From the NCBI GenBank assembly GCA_003246805.1, contig QKDG01000070.1:1-8968 (forward strand): a stretch of DNA of 8,968 bases, given 5' to 3'. The notes under the pieces were generated by a model, which worked only from the letters and a program-made list of their open reading frames with translations, did no database searches and had not been told where the DNA came from. The first letter of the stretch is position 1. The number at the start of each line of letters is the position of its first letter. A program made the translations under genes and the position numbers. Positions 5,165-8,968 of this stretch are shown piece by piece. The stretch is from Clostridia bacterium. GTDB lineage: Bacteria; Bacillota; Clostridia; Oscillospirales; Ruminococcaceae.

Positions 5165-6076
5165 TTATTTGCTACCAAGCTCAATCATTGCATCTATTGA
5201 AACTTTTGCGTTAAGTCTTGTTTCCTCGTCAATTTCTATATTAAGTCCGCCTGTCCCCAATACTGCCTTATAAACGTCCATCAAAGTTGTTATTCTCATA
5301 TCAGGGCACATAAGGGTTTTTGCAAGCAATGGGAACTGCCTTTCAGGATATTTTATGCTTAAATGGTCGGCTATGCTTTTTTCTGTTCCGATTATGATAT
5401 TGTCACTCACAGAATCAGCATATTCGATTATACCAGAAGTTGAGCCGATGTAATCTGCATATTCCAGAACCTTTGCAGGAAGCTCAGGGTGCATTGCAAG
5501 CTTAAAGCCAGGATGCGCCTCAATAGCCGCCTTGACATCCTCCTCATTTACAGAGTCGTGAACAGGGCAGCAACCGTTCATGAGAATAATGTCTTTCCCA
5601 GGAAGCTTTGATTTTATATATGCACCTAAATTTTTATCAGGAACAAAAAGCACAGGCTCCTTGATTTTTTCCATGATTCTGATTGCGCTCGATGAAGTAA
5701 CGCAGACATCGCAGACTGCTTTTAACTCGGCTGTTGTGTTGACATAAGCCACAACCTTGAATATCGGGTTCTTTTTCTTAAAAGCGATTATCTCCTGTGG
5801 ATTAATCTGTTCAGCCATTGGGCAGGTTGCGTTTTCGGTTGGCAGAATTACCGTTTTTTCTGGTGAAAGTATTTTAACTGTTTCTGCCATGAACTTTACT
5901 CCACATAAAACAACCGTCTTGTGAGGGTGTTTTGCTGCCGCTATGCTAAGCGCAAAGGAATCGCCGACTTCGTCTGCTACTTCAAGTATTTCAGGTGCCT
6001 GATAGCTGTGAGCAAGTATTAATACATCTTTTTCTTTTTTAAGGTTCAATATCTGTTTCTTAATATCTTCTAACAT
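5165..6076 (-). CDS. nadA: Quinolinate synthase NadA
   Basis: NadA condenses iminoaspartate with dihydroxyacetone phosphate to quinolinate, the first pyridine ring of de novo NAD synthesis, using an oxygen-sensitive [4Fe-4S] cluster. The 303-residue length fits the short, three-domain NadA type. The three expected cluster ligands are visible: Cys85 (ENATCPMAE), Cys170 (NGCCPVHD, with an extra neighbouring Cys169) and Cys257 (LMCPDMR). Substrate-site stretches are also present: LAHSYQ (21-26), VGDSFALS (37-44), CGVKFMAET (58-66), AYVNTTAE (110-117), MHPE (195-198) and GSTSGII (211-217). It is the last gene of the rsmD operon, with AGAGAGG six bases before ATG and a 21-base gap behind the coiled-coil gene. 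nadB and nadC, common partners, are not adjacent. Confidence 0.95.
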   Translation of the reverse strand: MLEDIKKQILNLKKEKDVLILAHSYQAPEILEVADEVGDSFALSIAAAKHPHKTVVLCGVKFMAETVKILSPEKTVILPTENATCPMAEQINPQEIIAFKKKNPIFKVVAYVNTTAELKAVCDVCVTSSSAIRIMEKIKEPVLFVPDKNLGAYIKSKLPGKDIILMNGCCPVHDSVNEEDVKAAIEAHPGFKLAMHPELPAKVLEYADYIGSTSGIIEYADSVSDNIIIGTEKSIADHLSIKYPERQFPLLAKTLMCPDMRITTLMDVYKAVLGTGGLNIEIDEETRLNAKVSIDAMIELGSK

Positions 6077-6097
6077 AAATTGCCTCTCTGTTTAAAT

Positions 6098-6550
6098 TTA
6101 CTTTTTTATAGACTTAATTGCTACTTTTATCTGATTTATGTCTGCAACATTTTTTGATAAAACTTCTTCTGCCTGAGTGAGCATTTCTTCCATTCTTTCA
6201 GACATTGCAGCCCTGATTTCTTTGTCCTTATTATTAGCGGTAAGAATTATATCACTTGCTTTTTCTTTGGCTTGTTTTACTATTTCGTCATTATTCAGAA
6301 TAAGCTTTGCTCTTTCCTCAGCACGTTTTACAATGCTTTCGGCTTCTTTTTTAGCATCTTTAATAATCTCTGACCTGTCAAAAACCATTTGCTTTGCATT
6401 TTTTATTTCATTAGGGAGATTATATCGGATTTCATCAATATACTCTCTCATTTTATCAACTTCAATAAGACTTTTCTTGCTGGAAAAAGGAAAAGCAACA
6501 GCCTTATCAAGCAGTTCGTCCATTAATTCCAGTATCTCATCAACAGTCAT
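6098..6550 (-). CDS. DivIVA/stator-like coiled-coil protein of the coaD neighbourhood
   Basis: A soluble 150-residue protein rich in Lys, Glu and Ala, without signal peptide or membrane segment. After an acidic, Leu-rich start (VDEILELMDELLDKA) and a PFSSKKSLIEVDKM segment, residues about 48-132 form a continuous charged helix with EAESIVKRAEERAKLI and similar heptad-like stretches. In clostridia a protein of this shape, with the DEIRxxLPxEIKxAKxxVxxR pattern seen at 39-59, commonly follows coaD and is annotated loosely as ATPase, DivIVA-like or V-type ATPase subunit E-like. I recognise the family by context and pattern but know no proven function. It starts three bases after the coaD stop, its ribosome binding site (GGGGTG) lies inside the coaD end, and it is probably translationally coupled. 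Confidence 0.75.
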   Translation of the reverse strand: MTVDEILELMDELLDKAVAFPFSSKKSLIEVDKMREYIDEIRYNLPNEIKNAKQMVFDRSEIIKDAKKEAESIVKRAEERAKLILNNDEIVKQAKEKASDIILTANNKDKEIRAAMSERMEEMLTQAEEVLSKNVADINQIKVAIKSIKK

Positions 6551-6553
6551 TTA

Positions 6554-7039
6554 CTACACCCCTTTAATCAACCTGTTTCTTATAGTTTCTAAAATACTTG
6601 GCGGTACAAAATGACTTATATCACCCTCAAAGCTTGCTATCTGCTTTACAACGCTTGAGCTTAAATACATATTTTCAGCGCTTGTTGTCAAGAATACCGT
6701 TTCTGCATCTGCATAAAGCCTTTTATTTGCAAGAGCCATCTGAAATTCGTATTCAAAGTCACTTACCGCACGCAATCCCTTTACTATTGCACAAGCACCA
6801 GACATTTTTAAGTAATCAGCAAGCAACCCTTCAAAAATATCTACCTCTATATTATCAATATCCTTTGTAACTTCCTTTATCATTGCTACACGTTCTTCGG
6901 CTGTAAAGCTTGTATTTTTTGACGGGTTTATAGATACAAGAACAATCACCTTGTCAAAAAGCTTTGCTGCCCGTGTCATAATATCAACGTGCCCAAATGT
7001 AACAGGGTCAAAGCTACCAGGACAAACTGCTATTTTCAT
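6554..7039 (-). CDS. coaD: Phosphopantetheine adenylyltransferase CoaD
   Basis: CoaD transfers AMP from ATP to 4'-phosphopantetheine, giving dephospho-CoA, the penultimate step of coenzyme A synthesis in the cytoplasm. The 161-residue product is full length and nearly textbook: PGSFDPVTFGHVDI (7-20) with the nucleotidyltransferase TxGH motif at 14-17, NPSK (38-41), KGLRAVSDFEYEFQMA (87-102) and the YLSSSVVKQIA stretch (125-135) with the ATP-binding serines. It starts two bases after the rsmD stop, the widely conserved rsmD-coaD pairing, and is followed after three bases by the coiled-coil gene. The enzyme is normally essential. Confidence 0.97.
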   Translation of the reverse strand: MKIAVCPGSFDPVTFGHVDIMTRAAKLFDKVIVLVSINPSKNTSFTAEERVAMIKEVTKDIDNIEVDIFEGLLADYLKMSGACAIVKGLRAVSDFEYEFQMALANKRLYADAETVFLTTSAENMYLSSSVVKQIASFEGDISHFVPPSILETIRNRLIKGV

Positions 7040-7041
7040 TA

Positions 7042-7584
7042 TTAGTCCTCCCTGATTTTAAAAAGTGTCAAATAAATCTTCCCGTAATTATATTGTCTGG
7101 ACTGATACAAACTTCCATAGCTTTCAGCAAGCTGAGCGCCTTTCTCATGCTCACAAACAACAATTCCGTTCGGGTTCATCTTTTTCTCAAGAACCGGCAG
7201 AACCTTATGCAGAATACCTTTGTTGTATGGCGGGTCAAGTAGAGCAACGTCAAATGTAGTATTTGTAGCCCTTAGAAATTCTATGCTTTCCATCTGAACA
7301 ACTCTTGAACTCGCTAAAAAACCTGTGTTTGTCAGGTTTTCCTTTGTTACATCAGCTGAATTTTTGCTGCTGTCAACAAAGGTAGCATGGCGGGCACCAC
7401 GGCTTAAAGCCTCAATCCCGAGCTGACCAGAACCAGAAAATAAATCAAGTATGACAGAACCCTCTAAATCAAAATGTATGATGCTGAAAATAGCCTCTTT
7501 CACTCTGTCTGAGGTTGGCCTTACATCATAGCTGTCAAGTGTTTTTAATTTTTTGCCACGTGCACTCCCAGTAATAACTCGCAT
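7042..7584 (-). CDS. rsmD: 16S rRNA (guanine966-N2)-methyltransferase RsmD
   Basis: RsmD methylates G966 of 16S rRNA in the small ribosomal subunit using S-adenosylmethionine. The 180-residue product has the family N-terminus MRVITGSARGKKL, the RPTSDRVKEAIF block (22-33), SAM motif I within DLFSGSGQLGIEALSRGA (47-64), an acidic residue after the second strand (VDSS, 70-73), and the N6/N2-type catalytic motif DPPY (117-120). It is the first gene of the rsmD-coaD-coiled coil-nadA operon, with a promoter in the preceding 75-base gap and GAGAGG about eight bases before ATG. Confidence 0.96.
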   Translation of the reverse strand: MRVITGSARGKKLKTLDSYDVRPTSDRVKEAIFSIIHFDLEGSVILDLFSGSGQLGIEALSRGARHATFVDSSKNSADVTKENLTNTGFLASSRVVQMESIEFLRATNTTFDVALLDPPYNKGILHKVLPVLEKKMNPNGIVVCEHEKGAQLAESYGSLYQSRQYNYGKIYLTLFKIRED

Positions 7585-7614
7585 TTTAGTGTCCTCTCAA
7601 ATTTTATAATAAAT

Positions 7615-7643
7615 ATTATAATCTATTTTCACATTATTGTCTA
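7615..7643 (-). promoter_or_regulatory. Promoter of the rsmD-coaD-coiled coil-nadA operon
   Basis: On the minus strand TAGACA (7638-7643), 17 bases, then TATAAT (7615-7620), 30 bases ahead of the rsmD start codon. The hexamers and spacing are the same as those of the ABC-F promoter. There is no obvious terminator for uvrC in the gap, so the operon may also receive readthrough. Confidence 0.75.
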
Positions 7644-7659
7644 CACAGGTGATAATTTT

Positions 7660-8968
7660 TTACATTTCGCTTTGTATAAAATCAAACAGCTCTTTTGCTG
7701 TCTCCTGATTTACCCCTGCAATAGCGGCAAGATTTTCGGCCGTTGCGTTTTTTATTGCCTCTCTAGTTTTATAATGCATCATTAGCTTTTGCGCTTTTTT
7801 TATACCTATGCCTCTTATTTTTACAAGCTCAATCTCATATGTTTTTTTGTTATGCACACTTTTCATATAAGAAATTGCGAAACGATGCACTTCATCCTGA
7901 ATTTTTGTGAGAAGCATAAAGGCAGACTTTGTGTCAGTAATTGAAATTTCTCCCCCACCTGATGCAATTGCTCGTGTTTTATGCTTGTTATCCTTAACAA
8001 TTCCAAATACAGGAACATTAATTTGCATTTCATCAAGAACAGGCTTGACTGCGTTTACATGCCCCTTTCCTCCATCAAGCAGGATAAGGTCAGGCAGATG
8101 TGCAAAGCCTTCATCCTCACCTTCGTAATATCTGTTAAAACGCCTTTTTATAACCTCCTGCATGCTTCCATAATCATTCTGAATTTCCTGAGTTTTTATA
8201 GAAAAACGCTTATATGCCTTTTTAAGAGGGCGACCATTTTCAAAAACAACCATTCCAGCAACCATCGCCGTAGAGGCTAAATTTGATATATCATAGCATT
8301 CAATATACACAGGCGGTTTGTTAAGCCCAAGCAGCTTTGCAAGCTGTTGCAAGGCAACAATTTCTTTACCCGTTCTTCCCACCTTAATGGCGAGATACTC
8401 GCTTGCATTGCTTCTTGCAAGCATTGCAAGCTTTAATGAGCCACCACGTTTTGGGGAAATAATCGTGACGGCATGATTTGCTAAATTTCTTAAATATTGC
8501 TCAACGATATCATTATCCTCAATTTCTTCATCAAGCATGATTTCACGAGGAATATCATCTTTGCCGGAATAATACTGAATAATAAAATCACTATATATTA
8601 CTTGACTATCATCTGGTGCCCCCAGCAGAAAATCTGCCTTGTCAAACAGCTTGCCATTACGATACATCAAAACGCTTGCTGCTACGTTCTCATTATTTTG
8701 TGCAATAGATATTACATCTATGCTTTTTTGCGTTGTTTCAATTATTTTTTGATTTTCTGTTGATTTTTTTATTGCATTTATTCTGTCCCTTAGCTTTGCC
8801 GCAAGCTCAAAATCAAGATTTTCAGCAGCCTGCTCCATCGATTGTGTCAGCTTTTCAATTGAGCTTACACTTCCGCCTTTGATATAATCAAAAGCCTGGT
8901 CTATGATTTCCTTATACTCCTGTGATGAAATCTCACCCCGGCAAACACCCATGCATTGTTTTATATAA
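7660..8968 (-). CDS. uvrC: UvrABC excinuclease subunit C (5' end outside the window)
   Basis: UvrC makes both incisions in nucleotide excision repair after UvrA and UvrB find the lesion. The frame stays open to the right edge: five codons (YIKQC) precede the internal ATG at 8950-8952, and YIKQCMGVCRGEISSQEY matches the Cys-rich stretch after the GIY-YIG nuclease domain. So this is a fragment of about 435 residues lacking roughly the first 190. Counting from that Met, the UVR (UvrB-binding) motif lies at about 32-67. The RNase H-like 5' nuclease has its DDH residues at Asp221 (YDISN), Asp293 (LLDGGKG) and His356 (DEVHRFAI). The double helix-hairpin-helix domain is at about 378-427 (IRGIGIKKAQKLM). 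No damage is seen in the visible part. It lies 75 bases before rsmD. Confidence 0.96.
   Translation of the reverse strand, partial: YIKQCMGVCRGEISSQEYKEIIDQAFDYIKGGSVSSIEKLTQSMEQAAENLDFELAAKLRDRINAIKKSTENQKIIETTQKSIDVISIAQNNENVAASVLMYRNGKLFDKADFLLGAPDDSQVIYSDFIIQYYSGKDDIPREIMLDEEIEDNDIVEQYLRNLANHAVTIISPKRGGSLKLAMLARSNASEYLAIKVGRTGKEIVALQQLAKLLGLNKPPVYIECYDISNLASTAMVAGMVVFENGRPLKKAYKRFSIKTQEIQNDYGSMQEVIKRRFNRYYEGEDEGFAHLPDLILLDGGKGHVNAVKPVLDEMQINVPVFGIVKDNKHKTRAIASGGGEISITDTKSAFMLLTKIQDEVHRFAISYMKSVHNKKTYEIELVKIRGIGIKKAQKLMMHYKTREAIKNATAENLAAIAGVNQETAKELFDFIQSEM

Noticed and set aside
4973..5200. Plus-strand open frame of 75 codons across the repeat element
   Set aside because: It repeats PLIKVKG only because it reads through both copies of the hairpin, overlaps the end of nadA, and lacks a ribosome binding site or family resemblance.
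5165..6076. AHSYQ in NadA as a disabled active site
   Set aside because: That position varies within the family as I recall it, and all three cluster cysteines and the other substrate-site stretches are present.
7585..7659. uvrC terminator in the gap before rsmD
   Set aside because: Only a very weak CAC/GTG pairing is visible and there is no T-run.

Overview
The window looks like chromosomal DNA from a low-GC Gram-positive bacterium, most likely an anaerobic or gut-type clostridium. This rests on the AT-rich sequence, consensus sigma-A promoters, AGGAGG-type ribosome binding sites, a lipobox lipoprotein, a TPP-riboswitch-controlled ECF thiamine transporter, and the rsmD-coaD-coiled-coil gene order. 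The species cannot be named from this sequence alone. Almost everything is on the minus strand, so the biological order runs from right to left.

Right end to middle (8968 to 5165): the 3' part of uvrC (nucleotide excision repair) runs in from beyond the window. After a short gap with a clear promoter comes a tight operon: rsmD (16S rRNA methylation), coaD (coenzyme A synthesis), a small coiled-coil protein of the DivIVA/stator-like kind, and nadA (quinolinate synthase, NAD synthesis). Gaps between these genes are 2 to 21 bases.

Middle (5164 to 3308): a 243-base intergenic region holds a compact repeat element bounded by two copies of one hairpin, then an extended -10 promoter and a gene for an ABC-F ATPase. 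Its second nucleotide site looks degenerate.

Left half (3307 to 316): a consensus promoter drives a TPP riboswitch with a terminator-type expression platform in front of thiT, the thiamine-binding S component. After thiT's own terminator, a new promoter starts a three-gene unit: a NusG-domain-II membrane protein (EetA-like), a Gx/heptaprenyl-diphosphate-synthase-component-I-like membrane protein (EetB-like), and an ApbE lipoprotein (FAD:protein FMN transferase). This trio resembles the membrane and flavinylation part of Gram-positive extracellular electron transfer loci, but no NADH dehydrogenase or flavoprotein substrate is visible here.

Left edge (1 to 315): the end of a plus-strand gene, probably a prohibitin/SPFH-type protein, meets apbE tail to tail. 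Between them is a second, diverged copy of the hairpin-bounded element. The paired copies of this element are the least ordinary thing in the window; the genes themselves belong to recognisable families.
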